DNA of 64,000 nucleotides from NCBI RefSeq assembly GCF_036711975.1, contig NC_091972.1, forward strand, positions 4,841,001 through 4,905,000, in the 5' to 3' direction. Each line of letters opens with the position of its first letter. Positions within the stretch are counted from its first letter, which is position 1. This stretch comes from Onthophagus taurus (Eukaryota > Arthropoda > Insecta > Coleoptera > Scarabaeidae). Below are positions 32,910 to 45,008 of the stretch, in pieces. Below the pieces are notes generated by a model. That model was not told where the DNA came from and did not search any database. It saw only the letters and a program-made list of their open reading frames with translations. Both the position numbers and the translations under genes were made by a program.

Positions 32910-33540
32910 ACGCACACTAATTATTTTAGAACTGAATTTAATTTGTGCAAAAGAATCGTGTTTGATTTATTGTAATTATGATATTGTATACGGCGACAGA
33001 AAGCGGAAGAAATGTTTTGTAATTATTTTAGGGTGCTACCCTTTTGAAACGCTAAAGAAACATAAATAATACAATTAAAATACAGTTGCGCCCAGTACGA
33101 GAACACCCTTGCGATAACATCTATATTGACGTCAGAAGTGGTAGCGATGGTCACCCTCTCTATGGATACCATTTCCCGTCCCCCGAAGAACCCCGCGTCG
33201 AGGCGCCGTTCTCGTCATCGTGTAGAGCGGGTTTCAAAACGCGACGGAAAAATCTTTTTCGACACTTTTCTTTCCCCCCGTTTTCGCCTCGTGTACACCG
33301 TTTTAAGGATTGACGACGATAGATCGGCGAGATCGAAAAAGTAGGGAAAAGGAGGGTGTTTACAAAACACGAAAAGGTCGATACCAATCGCAAATCAACA
33401 GTTACTTGGCAACAACGACGACGAACTTTTTTTTTATAAACCATGTACTCTCATTATAACGCGAGTACATTTGTATTTTTACCGGAAAATTGTAGGCTAC
33501 GTTCTGAAATCGTTATAGCATCTTTATAAAGTAGGTGAAA
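32910..33540. other. Non-genic DNA, GC-richer island
   Basis: About 33,080-33,430 is GC-rich with overlapping open frames on both strands and no recognisable domain. It could be 3' UTR or regulatory DNA of the exon before it. Confidence 0.3.
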
Positions 33541-33569
33541 GTCAAAAATGTAATGGAATTGGAGAAAAA

Positions 33570-33905
33570 ATAGTATTGGCTCTTCCGAAGCACAAATCGA
33601 AAATAAAGACCAGAAGAGATAGGGTATGAAACATCAGAGAAGAATTAAGCAAAAACCCCCTGCTACATGAAATAGAGGGGAAATAACTAAGTTGGTATGG
33701 TCATCTGGATCTAATGAAAGAACATAGAATACCTAAGAAAATGTTTAACATGAGGCCAGAAGGAAAGAGAAAGCGTGGTAAACCAAGAGCCCAATGGGAG
33801 GGAGAGATTGAGAAGATGGGTGAAAGAAGAGGGAAGAGACTTGTACCGACTATGGCCAAAGATAGGAAGATGTATAAAAGATGGATGCAAAACTCAACAC
33901 TATAA
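33570..33905 (+). pseudogene. Non-LTR retrotransposon tail fragment (RT C-terminus)
   Basis: The plus strand gives LVWSSG-like (degenerate W.GH), MKEHRIPKKMFNMRPEGKRK and RGKPRAQWEGEIEKM. This is the common xxRIPxxxxxxxPxGxRxRGRPxxxW end of RTE/CR1-like reverse transcriptases. It is dead and short. Confidence 0.75.
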
Positions 33906-34559
33906 AGTATAAATGGGAGAAAGAAGAAGTATTTGGAATGGTCAAAGTTTGTTTCAAATAGTTTAATTATCAATGATAAAATTGATAAAGTACAACTACT
34001 CAATGTGAATTTAATCGCCCTCTATACAAAGATTTCATAAATAAAAATTCGTATATTACAGAAATCTGTATTAAATTTATAAAAAATTTAAAATCTAAAG
34101 AATATTACCCTTATTTATAGATTCTTAATAATCAAGAAAATTTTATCTGATAGCTTTATTTCCACCAAATAAAGTCAATAAACAATGATAAAATCTAGAT
34201 TTTTGAAAGTATCTACCGGAACTCTGTCACATACGCATGTAAAGCAAACAAAAATAAAAAAATCGATTTCAAGTATAAATATGGAATTTTTTGTAATTAA
34301 TAACAATATTAAATAGAATAAATCACTTTTAACACACAATCACAGTTATTACTATTTTAATCCAATTAAAATCTAGGGAAATTACACTATATTTATAGGG
34401 AATATATTTGTACTAAACGTGGCAATACTGATTATGTGACTTAAACTGTAAATTGACGTTTCTTTTTATTTACGATAATTTGAAGAGGTTATTTAAATGT
34501 CAAATTAAACATTTTGCATAAAAATAATAACAATTTTCTTATTAGAATCTTTTTAAATA
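33906..34559. other. AT-rich intergenic DNA and promoter region of the C1orf43 homologue
   Basis: No open frame or repeat recognised. The last about 100 bases before the ATG at 34,560 presumably hold the 5' UTR. Confidence 0.4.
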
Positions 34560-35496
34560 ATGACTGAGGCATTATCGGGCGTAACGGTAGTAATAATAAT
34601 AGGTTTGGGTGTGTTAACATTCCTTTTGTTATTTATATTCGCAAAAAGGCAAATAATGAGGTTCGCTTTAAGATCTACGAGAGGTCCACATATACCTATA
34701 GGGCATGATGCTTCAAAGGTATTCTAATCTAATTAATTTCTATTATTATAACTGAATTATTTAAATTTATTTAGGTGTTAAGAAGAAATATTGAAACTTA
34801 CATTGATATTATACAAAGAATTTCCTGCGAGCCTTTACTTTTGAGTGTAAATAACTCAAGGTATATTGTATGCCCAACTCAACAAGTATCTAATCATTAT
34901 TATAGGTTAAAAGCTGTTGATGATATTAAATTATTAGGTATGTTGAATTTATGAATTTAATTAATTAACTAATAGTTTTGTGTGTATTTTTAAGAAAAAG
35001 AAATTACAAAACAAGATAAAGATTTAGTTCGACAACCAAATGAAAACTTAAGGGCTTATTTATTATCAACATTAGCAGCTCCTTTAAATGGTTCAGGACA
35101 AAGACTTATTCATCAATTTTGCGATTTGTACGAACATGCAAGGCATGACCCTAATAATTTCATGGAAGATGAATATCAAACTTATAGCAGATTACTTTTA
35201 AAGTTAATAGATGCGTAAGAATAGTGTATTAATCAAAAACTCATTTTAAAAATCTTTTTTTTTATTTTAGAGCAAAAATGTTGAAATCTTTCAATAGTAG
35301 ACGGTCATCACCAAATCGAACACCCCAAAGATTTAAAGAAAAAAATCGTAACATGCTTGATCCATCAAAATTAACTCCTTTCCGTGGATTTTTTAGTGTA
35401 CCAGAAAATAATGAAACAAACAGTGATTATACAGAAACTAGAACAGTTTCGATGGGTGTTACTACTACAAGTGGAGAGAACGAATCTACTGTATGA
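34560..35496 (+). CDS. C1orf43 / NICE-3 family membrane protein
   Basis: Four coding exons (34,560-34,718; 34,775-34,937; 34,995-35,214; 35,271-35,496), all GT-AG and phase-consistent, give 255 residues, close to the human protein (about 250). Residues 6-28 form one N-terminal membrane segment (VVIIIGLGVLTFLLLFIF), followed by the family signature KRQIMRFALRSTRGPHIPIG. Later blocks (YRLKAVDDIKLLE, RAYLLSTLAAPLNGSGQRLI, YEHARHDPNNF) also follow the family. The C-terminal tail from about residue 180 is Ser/Thr-rich and variable. Human C1orf43 is a membrane protein tied to Golgi and mitochondria and reported in phagocytosis screens; the insect role is not established. An AATAAA signal is at 35,692. 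The gene converges on NDUFAF1. Confidence 0.93.
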
Positions 35497-35691
35497 CATT
35501 AGAAGCATGTATTGTTTTATAGTTTTATTGTGTAATTCATTTAAATTTTTTTTAGTAAAGAATACAACTTAAAATTGCCCTAAAATTATTTCAACAAAAT
35601 ATGAAGCAAATACAAGAGGAGTATTTATTAGATAAATAATAATTTAAAATAGGATCTAATTGCTGTATTTTTAGTATTTATTAAGTTATGA

Positions 35692-35721
35692 AATAAAATG
35701 CATTAATAAAACTTATTTATT
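35692..35721. terminator. Opposed poly(A) signals of two convergent genes
   Basis: AATAAA on the plus strand at 35,692-35,697 (C1orf43 homologue) and on the minus strand at 35,721-35,716 (NDUFAF1). With cleavage normally 10-30 bases downstream, the two transcripts should overlap at their 3' ends. Confidence 0.6.
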
Positions 35722-35761
35722 GGATTAATAAATATACAATTCCCTAATAAAGAAAACTGGA

Positions 35762-36755
35762 TTAAACTCCAACAATATATTTATCAGCTTGATACAATTC
35801 ATAAGCAAATTCTTCTCTATGATCAGGATCAAATTCAACTCCAATGTATTGTACCTCTAAACTGAATGGACCATTGACTTTATCACCTAAACTAATACTA
35901 AAATTAGTCACTTTGTCAGTTGCTAAAGGAAATTGTCGATCTTGAATACGCCCTTTTGATGATAAAAAGAACTTTGAAAATGGCAACTAAAAATAAATAA
36001 CAATTAACATAAACATATATTATTTATAATCTGTATTACCCTTGTAACTTGCCAATAAGGTCCCCCCCTCGTATACAAAACATAACTATAAACATCATTC
36101 CACATAAGATCATAATAACCTCTTGTATGTATATTTATAATGTAAGATCGCCCGTCTCCCCTAACTTTCATAACTAACATATTATAAGCGGTCCAATCCA
36201 AAAATGCTTCTCTTTTAAAAGATTTCTAAATGATCAATCATAATTAATATGATTATATAACCAAAAAAATCTGTAAGTACTTACTCTATGTCGGACTGTT
36301 TTAATATTGCAATAACCAGCTCTTTTAATGCGCCCATCCTTAGGCACTCTAGTATCCAAAACACCACTAAAAAGAGCATTTTTATTTTGATCTAAAGTTA
36401 AACTACATTTACTATATCCCTCGTTATTATCGCTATCGCTGGTAACGACCCATTGCTTTAAAGACTCTTCATCGGGAAAATCCCAAACAACGTCGGTTTC
36501 ACCAGATCTAAACACTATAAGAGGATCATAATCAAAGCGATCTTTCACTTCTTCAGTCCACAATTTAATTTCCGATTTAAGTTCTTTAAAACCTTCCCTT
36601 ATAAACTGCGTGGTTGAAGGTTTTTTTCTATTATCTTTATAACCACCTTTGTCGTCCGATTCATGGAATAAACCCATCAAACGCTGAGTAGTGGGGAAAT
36701 AATTAAATTGGGACGAATTCTTTAAAAGTTTAAACGTTAATTGTCGAGGAAACAT
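35762..36755 (-). CDS. NDUFAF1: Complex I assembly factor CIA30 (NDUFAF1)
   Basis: Three exons (36,755-36,285; 36,225-36,040; 35,986-35,762) give 293 residues. The first about 40 residues are basic and Ser/Thr-rich, as expected of a mitochondrial targeting sequence (MFPRQLTFKLLKNSSQFNYF). The CIA30 domain fills the C-terminal two thirds: VVWDFPDEESLKQWVVTSDS, GYSKCSLTLDQNKNALFSG, GYCNIKTVRHR, then AYNMLVMKVRGDGRSYIINI, DVYSYVLYTRGGPYWQ, LPFSKFFLSSKGRIQD, and FSISLGDKVNGPFSLEVQYI near the end. NDUFAF1 is a chaperone of the mitochondrial complex I assembly (MCIA) complex in the inner membrane. Length and introns fit a functional gene. Confidence 0.95.
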
Positions 36756-37204
36756 TTTGACTTATTTGAGGTTATATTGATGTAATTTTGAGGTTATATA
36801 ATTTTTATTTTATTCAATCATTTATTATTCTAAAATAAATATTACCATTTAAATAACTTAATTTATTATTAACTAGGCATTATTAAAATCTTCAAAATGT
36901 TATTTTATTATTATTGAACGAAAGAATTAATTTTTTGGCTTATTTGAGGTTATGTTGATGTAATTTTGAGGGTATATAAAGAACCTTGAATCTTTTTGAT
37001 TATTTTGATCAATTTAATAACTTTTTCCTTTGATGATAATGTTAGTTTATTGATTTAAAATTAGGGTTTATTTTAAATGTACAGAAATCATTTGCGTTCT
37101 TTATTATTAATCTAACTAATTAACACCTTATAAACAAAACTTATTGACAATCTTTGAAAAAAATATTAAAAATAATCCTCACAACATTCAAACACACATA
37201 AAGC
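36756..37204. other. Intergenic spacer between NDUFAF1 and TFIIA gamma
   Basis: AT-rich. It contains NDUFAF1 upstream sequence, and the phrase TTATTTGAGGTTATRTTGATGTAATTTTGAG occurs twice (near 36,763 and 36,940), suggesting a short duplication of promoter DNA. Confidence 0.4.
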
Positions 37205-37657
37205 TTATTTTTTCGAACCACCTTCTTCCGGTACATCTAAAGCAAGAAAAGAAATGATAAATTAATAGGATTTTATTGTGGTTAGAAATTAACTTACTTT
37301 TCCCATCACACGCTACAATTTTTACTTTGTCAATCCGCGTAATTTCTTGTACCTCTCGAAACTCAACATCATTCAACATGAACGTCCAAACGTTATCGCA
37401 AAATCTATATGTGTTGAGTTTATTCGCTTTAAAGGTTAATCGAGATTTAATTTTAGTTGCCAAAGTCTGATTTATGGATTTATCGAATTGTAACAGAACT
37501 TTACATGCCAATTGAGGTGTAATTTGTCCATACTAAAAATTTGTCTCATAAAAATGTATAACCAAAAAAAAATTTCTTTTTTTACCTGAATCAATTCATC
37601 TAAACTTTCTTGCAACGTATGACCAAGAGTTGTATTTCTATACAATTGGTAAGTCAT
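37205..37657 (-). CDS. TfIIA-S: Transcription initiation factor IIA gamma (small) subunit
   Basis: Three exons (37,657-37,586; 37,532-37,298; 37,236-37,205) give 112 residues, near the usual 106-109. The N-terminal helical-bundle start ([20 protein letters not shown]), [38 protein letters not shown] and [20 protein letters not shown] are diagnostic of TFIIA gamma. The tail ends [13 protein letters not shown] gamma pairs with TFIIA alpha/beta, and the beta-barrel they form binds TBP on the TATA box in the RNA polymerase II preinitiation complex. The last 32-nt exon was assigned by phase. Confidence 0.96.
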
Positions 37658-38222
37658 TTTTGTTGAGTTTAAGAAGCAAATTTCGTCTTAATATCGATTT
37701 GGTTTTTGATAAAGTAGGGAGTTCTCAAAGTAAACGAAAAAGTGAAATGGAATGATTAAGAATCGCTTTAGTTGGAAAGAGAGGGGATGCGATTTCGTTA
37801 AAACTAACCTCAAATATTGAATTGTTATTGTTGCGCCATCTACAAGTTAATAATTGATTTATATAATTAAGGTAATAAAAGATTGTTATTATCATAATTT
37901 ATAAATATAGGGTGAAATTATAAATAAAAATTAAGAGATATTGTCTTATTAGAGGCAAATTAACTAATTTTATTAAATAAAGCAATATCAGGGATATTGG
38001 AGATATATTTACAAGTAAAGCAATAAAATACTAAAAAAAAGTAACTTGCAAAAGTGTTATATTTATTATTACTTTCGTACAAATTATCACATAATCTGTA
38101 ATTTAAATTACAACAAGGTGTGTCAACAAAAAAAAATAAATCCACTTCCAAGTTAAAAAAATGAACATTGGAACAAAGATAAAACATAAACTTGTTTTAA
38201 GTGCCTATTATTCTGGATTCGA
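37658..38222. other. Intergenic spacer between TFIIA gamma and STT3B
   Basis: AT-rich. It includes the TFIIA gamma upstream region and the STT3B 3' UTR. No further feature recognised. Confidence 0.4.
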
Positions 38223-41200
38223 CTAGGACTGTTTCACCGTTCGCTTCCCTTTCACAATAACCGGCTTATCTTTTATAGATCCCTTTTTTCGCTTCGAATT
38301 CTAAAAATGAAACCAAATTAAAAGTAATAAAATAAATTTATTCAAAATTAACCTTCTTAGATGATGCACTTGAAGTTTTTACTAGCCGACTAGCTACCGG
38401 TATTCTAGGTCTGTTAAATTCATCAGGTTTTTTAACTCTACAAAAAAATAAAATTTCATTAAAGTGTAAATTAAAAAAATTTTTGGTTTAAAGTTACCTG
38501 TATATCCTCACTAACCAATGTTCAGTTGTATAAGCCTCTTCTAAATAAGTTAACGAAAAATCTTTATTACCTATAACGGTATTTCGAGTTCTATCATAGC
38601 CAGCAGCGCTACGATAATCCAATTTGAATTCGCCAAATCGATAGTAACTCAATTTGTACATCAAACAGTTGAGCAAAGTCGGCGATCCATGAACATCAAC
38701 TCTAAATTCCCCATTTTCCGTAAAATAATCACTTTCCCTAATCTCTTTGGGATGCTCTCCTTCCGCAATCCTCACCATCCACAAAAACTTGTTAATATCA
38801 TCACCAGAATATCCAATAACCCCTCCAAATATCACCAAAACATAATCAACATCAAGAGATGTCATTATATCGTAAGCGGCACTTTCATTTGAAGACATCG
38901 CCTTTCCAACTAACGCTATATGACTATTATTCCACGTGTTATTATCAACCAGAGTCGTCCGATTAGCCATTCCAGCTATTTGATAACCATAATCCCACCA
39001 ACTCATTATGCGAGCATCATCGCCGGTATTTTGAGATAACCAAAAGTAAGCTTCCCTGAAATCATCGAGAATTTGTCTCGACCCATCGCCACCATAAGAT
39101 GCCAAAACGACACTTGGACTTGAATATGCATTACTGGTAACCCAGGTACAATGTACAGCAAAGAGCATTAAAAGCAACATGATTATAACCAAAATTATGC
39201 TGCGTAAATTTGGTCCAATTGCATCTGATTCGCGTTGTTGTTGCTCGTGTTTCATTTTTGGTACACGACCCGCCTATAAAAATTTAAAAAATAACTAAAG
39301 AAAATGTTTCTAAATTATTAACTGGTTACTTTATCATAGAGTTTACTTCCAGAGCTGCTTTCTTCGACTTCTTGGCCGTCGGTTTCCGAGATAACCTCTT
39401 CTTTAAAGAACAAATCCAATAACCCAGAAAATGCAATTCCACTTAACACACAAACCACGGGTGTTAAAGTCAACATCAATCTCACCATAACCCCAGCGAA
39501 ATAAACAGCGCTCAAAGCGTACAAAACAACTAAAATTAAATTGATTAGATGTAGACTTAAAAAAATTATAATCATTTACCGAATACTCTTTCGTCGTTTA
39601 TGTTTTTAATGCAGTACCAAAGACCGGCTGGAAAAGTAGTTACCAAAATGTGTAAATCAAAGAAAAATGAGAACCATGTTGTGGGTTGATGTTCCGAAAC
39701 GGAAGCTATAATGGGAATGTGAATTTTAGCGTAACCCGTATCCCATAAGGAATAGAAACGACCACTCCAAGGAGCAATGTAACCCGCGTAAGTAAGAACA
39801 ACAACCGATAAAAACACAACCCCCGCAGCACTTAGTACACCAAAAATAAAGATGGATTTAAATTCGGATTTTGAAAGAACGCTTTGAAGATATTTCAAGA
39901 CAGCAACTGCTACTGATAAAGCAAAAACACCTAAAAAAAGAAATTAATTAATTTAGTTTTTAAACGAGGTTTTTTTTAAGTTACCAGAAGCTGCCATATG
40001 TTCACTTGTTCGAATTGGTTGGAATCCGACGAAAGGAATTTGCATAGATAGTAATAATCCAAGAATATAGAAGGTGGTGTAACTTGTAAACACTTTATTG
40101 GAGAATCTTCCCATTAAAATTAAAACGAAAACGTGAAGTGGGATTAAATTTATGATGAAAACATATCCACCCCATGCTGACACCTAAAAATTATGATATA
40201 AATAATAATAATGGTGTACTTGGAAACTTGGAAATCTTGGAAAATTGTAGAGACTTGCAGTAAAAAATTTAATAACTAAAGTGGCTAAGAGAAAATTCTC
40301 GAAATTAGTTTCAGGTTTCTAAGATGCCGCTAGGGGGCGCAAGCGCCATCTTGAATTAGAAAATGCAACTTTTCTCGAAATTCCGCTATATTAACATAAA
40401 AAGGGTATGCCTTTTAAAGCTTATATCCCACCTTATTTGAAGTGATTGTAAGTTACTGCATCGGCACAAGAGGGCATTTTTCGATATTACAATACAGTAC
40501 GTTTTTTTCTATAATACCTGTCAAATTGTTGTAAAGTTGGCAACATTAACAGGGAGTTTTGTTTTATCACGTTTTGAAATAAATATGTCACATTGACGTT
40601 TATTTGAGCTTTCCTTATTCAAAAAGTCAAAAGAAGGAATAAGAATGGTTCTGAATTACGCAAACGGGTAAAAGACGATGATTATGACGATGTTTGGTTA
40701 ACATTAAAATAAAAAGTGAAGGAGACAGGTTTACTGTACTACATGCAGGTTACAGAGGTGGCTCTTTAGAACATTTCTTGTTACTTTTACAAGACGATGA
40801 GTTTCCAAATCTTTTAAACTTGGTCAACAAAAATCTAATTGCAGCAGTGCAAAATTTATCTGGCAAACATGTAGTGATAATGGATAATGTGCCCTATCAT
40901 TCCTCAAAGAAAAACACCCACGCGAACATCAAAGAAAATTGTTTTAATGCAATTTTTTATCCAAATAATCTAAATCATGCCATTTTTGCAGCAAAATACA
41001 AAAAGATATGTCGTCGATGATCTTCTTCTGCAGAATAATCTTGAAGTGTTGTGACTTGCTCTTTATCATTGTAAGCATAATGCAATTGAACTAGTTTTGG
41101 GCCTATTGCAAGACCTATTATAATAAACATATCAACGATGTCCTTCAAAGAGAAAAATCGTGACAGTAAGGTGTGGGATACTGCTTTGTTAAATTGTATA

Positions 41201-44200
41201 GCAGAATTATTGAACAACTGTATAAATCACGTTAAAAAGTTAATTGAAAAAGAGTGGCATATTCATATGGGTAATACTTCCTTTAAAGATCTTCCTCCAT
41301 TCATCATAAACTTGAATATGATGCATAAAAAATGTTTTGGGGTGTTTATTTGCGATTTGTTTACCTACAAAAAGGTGTTTTGTTCTATACAATTACTTTG
41401 TAGCACGTTTTTACAATAAATATGTACTTCGTTAAAATCGTATTTATCTAACAATGTATTAGTATTTTAACCTCAACTATTTAGTTACTGAAAATGTTAC
41501 TAAAAATCAGGAGAACAACATACATTTTATAAGGGTCCTAGGTAATACCAACAGAAACCCTAAAAATTTACCTTGCCAAGTATTATACATAGAAAAAAAA
41601 GAACTATAGATATTGTGAATTTTATTAGAAAAGTTAAATCTTTAGTATTACTTTCTTTTCACAAAAAAACTGTAAAATGAATCCCAAGCAAGCTAGTGAA
41701 AACCGTACCTCGATTTCATGTTCCTAACCAAAAATATCATTGAAAGAAGATTATATGAATAAATTCAATAGATTTCACTCAGTTTTTTTTTACATTTTTT
41801 AAAGTGCCTTAGTTTAGAAGATACTTCACCTCACTTTTGAGAGGTGTTTGTTTTTTAGTCCATTTAGAAGTGAAAATTTGGCATATTGACAAAAATAAAC
41901 ATAATTTTAATCACATAAGAATTGTAAAACCAACTACTACTAATTGCCCCAAAGAAATTATCTCGGGCTTCTAAAAATTTGTTTAATGCCTCCTTAAATA
42001 CTCAAATTGGAATCCATCACGTTCTATTAATTGCTGGAGCCTCTCTTGCGTAGAAAAAACTCCACCTTAAATTTCTGCTCTTGGAAGGTTGTGAAAGGTC
42101 TTGTCTTTGAAACACCATTAACCACCCCCATAAATAAATATTCAAACAAGTGTGGGGATCTGGGTGGCCATGGAAATAGGCTTTTCTAAGAAAACTCACA
42201 ATTTCTATTGTAACATCGAAAAATGCGCTCTAGTAGCAACATACCAAATTGCAATCACCACAAATAAGGTAGGATTTGTAGTCCAAGAAAAACTCTTTTC
42301 AACGTTACCAGGCTTATTAAATTTCGTTCAGCCATTTTGAAATTATTGACATTTATTCACAAACATTTTCTAACCACCTTTATTTTAAAAGATAGGACAA
42401 AAAGTGTTTTAACAAAAAACACTATAACTTTTCTAAACTTTAAATTGCACATACTTTTTTGTTGTGTTAATACGGTGGATTTCCTAGAAAAACCACATTT
42501 TTTAATAAAATTCAAGATGGCGGTTGCGCCCCCTAGTGATCATCTTAGAAACTAGAAAATAATTTCCAGGATTTTCTTTTAGCTACTTTAGTCGTTAAAT
42601 TTTTTAACGCAAATCTCTACCAGTAGTAGCCGAAATACAGTACTTTGCACGTTTATTTAGCCAGCCTGTATAAAAAAAATTTCTTACCATGTAAAAATAG
42701 GATAAAGCGGTCATACAAGCCCAAAATATCGAGCCAGTCTTGACGGATTTTACCCATAGAAAATAAGTAAATTGTAAGGCGAAAATAGCGATCCCCTCAT
42801 TGTCATAACTGCCAGCTACAGATCTACTGATATAACCAGGTACTATGGCAATGAAACAAGCAGCGAATAAACCTGCCCCTTTTGACCATAATTCTTTGGT
42901 CAATAAATATGTTGAAATTGCGGTTAGTCCACTGAAAAATTTAAAACAAATTAATATATTAAAGGGAATTAAACTTGAATAGATAAAGAAAAAAATGGAT
43001 TTAACACATTACATAACAAACGTTTTTTAGGTTTTATAAAAGCTTATATTGTGGTTGTTCTCAAAGTATCTAAAGTTGCATTATTTAGGACTTTGTATAA
43101 ACTTTCAGCAGTAGCTGATGTTTAACCTAAGGTTATATCAAATTTGAAGTTTCCAATACAAATAGTTTTTTTGGTAAATATGTTTAAAAATCGCCAATTT
43201 GAATTTTCTTGAAAGTGAGGTTATAAAAGTTTTTCATCAAATTTATTTAGATTTAATTAATAAAACTTTTCGAGGTTATTAAAGGCTGTTTGTGGTGAAG
43301 TTATGCGTAATTTTAAGTTTCCAATGTAACCAGTTCTTTTTATAAAAATGTTTAAAAATCACCAATTTGAAATTAACATTTATTGAAAATAAGGTTAAAT
43401 AACTTTTTATTCTTTTTTACTATTTCAATTAAACTACCTCAGCTAGTTTTGAAGTCGTCAAACAATGTTTTAGTACATTTTTAATCATTTGAGAATCTAT
43501 TTCATCAAAAACAACTTTAATTGCGGTTTATAAAACCTCAACCGCCTCTAAATGATTAAGTTAACATTTGTAATTGATAAATCCCATAAATAAATAATAA
43601 TCTATCAGAAACAAATTGAAACTATGAAATAAAAAATCAGTTAAGATGGTATATTAATGATCAGCATTGAATGTTAGCCTGAAAAAATGCCAATTATCAC
43701 ATCATTTTTGATGCATTAGCTTGTAAATTGGCACATATGGATTTTCACAGCCCTAAATATGACAGTTTTACTTTTTTACATTTCCAAGATGGATTGCTGG
43801 ATAAAATAATCCATTTAGAATTACAAAAATATGTTGTCTTCATGTTGAAATAGTTACTCCACTTGAAATTAATTCTATTTGTTATTAATTATCACTACTA
43901 ATATCAAATCAACATAGAATATATACTTAAATTTTAAAATGTGTTCTTTATATCAATCTTATTCTTTATCTAAACGTTTGATAATTTGATAATGTTTTTA
44001 TACAAATAAACTTATCATTGAACAGAAAGTTCAATAAATTGACTTACCTAAAAATGGGTGCTAGAAAAACACAAATATCCCTAATATGAACATTAATATG
44101 TAACAAATGTAAGAAATAATGAATAGTCCCAGAAGTGAGCATCAACCCAGGATAAACGGTTCCACCAACAATCCTTCCCAAAGGGTACCAGGCTCGTTCA

Positions 44201-44505
44201 TCAAACCAGTTAAGAAAATTATAAAATCCATGCTTAACCATGTAAGCGGTGGCCCTGTAGTTAAACCTGACAAATTTCAAATAAAAAAATTAAGTTAACG
44301 GACGAAAATAGAGCACGAAACGGATTTTTTCTACTTACCATGGATCAAATTCATGAATAATGCTTTCGAATCTGATAACGGCAAATAACCTGGATGAGAA
44401 GCCGGCGAGCCATGCGAGCAATAAAACCACAAATATAATTAGGCTGCTAATACCTGTTTTAGTATTAAATTTCGAGATTGATTTTTTGGTGCCGGTTTGA
44501 ACCAT
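38223..44505 (-). CDS. STT3B: Oligosaccharyltransferase catalytic subunit STT3B
   Basis: Nine coding exons (44,505-44,339; 44,266-44,048; 42,931-42,688; 40,183-39,985; 39,930-39,580; 39,529-39,330; 39,273-38,498; 38,437-38,353; 38,300-38,223), in phase throughout, give 772 residues. It transfers the lipid-linked oligosaccharide to Asn-X-Ser/Thr sites in the ER membrane. Seen: first-loop acidic motif [42 protein letters not shown], the catalytic [20 protein letters not shown] with [13 protein letters not shown] after it, about a dozen membrane segments, and a luminal C-terminal domain. The LSYYRFGEF block, the charged loop around [20 protein letters not shown] and the Lys-rich tail ([20 protein letters not shown]) point to STT3B (post-translational glycosylation of skipped sites) rather than STT3A. 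Intron 3 is swollen by a transposon; the coding sequence is intact. Confidence 0.96.
40250..42617. mobile_element. Degenerate long-TIR Tc1/mariner-like element in STT3B intron 3
   Basis: TIRs of about 110 bp: GAGACTTGCAGTAAAAAATT on the left and the complement GAGATTTGCGTTAAAAAATT on the right, continuing to CTAGGGGGCGCAA and GCCATCTTGAATT. It is flanked by TA. Plus-strand relics of an IS630-type transposase are 40,700-40,960 ([33 protein letters not shown] with the second catalytic Asp) and about 41,040-41,100 ([12 protein letters not shown]). A minus-strand piece at 42,199-42,017 ([20 protein letters not shown]) resembles the LTPLDFFLWG end of another transposase type. All are riddled with stops. 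Confidence 0.8.
43100..43420. repeat. Diverged tandem duplication in STT3B intron 2
   Basis: Two copies about 180 bp apart share AAGTTTCCAAT, ATGTTTAAAAATC and CCAATTTGAA, followed by a similar AGGTTA tract. Confidence 0.5.
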
Positions 44506-45008
44506 TTTTGACAGTCAAAAACATGACACGCATGCACACATAGGTTACTCGATATTACGCGGTATCACCACCGTTGGCCCCACTTCGCGCAGAGTTCACC
44601 ACGTTCACTTAAGCCAAGTGAAGTTTGACACGTCATAAGAAAAATTACACCAACCTTAAAAAAAAATAAAAAATAAAAAAACGATTAATTGTTTCGACGA
44701 TCCCAGAGATATAAATCAAGTCGAAGTTGTTCCAAAAACAGATTCTATATCCTAAAATTATTTATAAAAAAGGAATTTATGAAAATAGTTGGTACCACCA
44801 ACCATTAACTCCATCTAATTGTCAAAATACAAACGTCGAATATAATGCAAGAATAACCTCACATTTATTTATTTATAATACATAAATAATGAAATAGTTA
44901 CTTTAAACGTACTAATAATAAATAAGTAAGTAAATTAAATAATTTTAATTAAATTCATCATATATATATAATCGGGCAAATTTTTATAATAATTTTAGAT
45001 TAAAAAAA
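44506..45008. promoter_or_regulatory. Shared divergent promoter region of STT3B and METAP1D
   Basis: The two start codons (44,505 minus, 45,009 plus) face away from each other across 503 bp. The STT3B side (44,520-44,620) is GC-richer with CpGs; the METAP1D side is AT-rich. No TATA box can be assigned safely. Confidence 0.5.

Noticed and set aside
32549-32917. Minus-strand 122-codon frame as a gene
   Set aside because: It overlaps the plus-strand exon, whose composition and acceptor look better. It is kept only as a doubt on strand.
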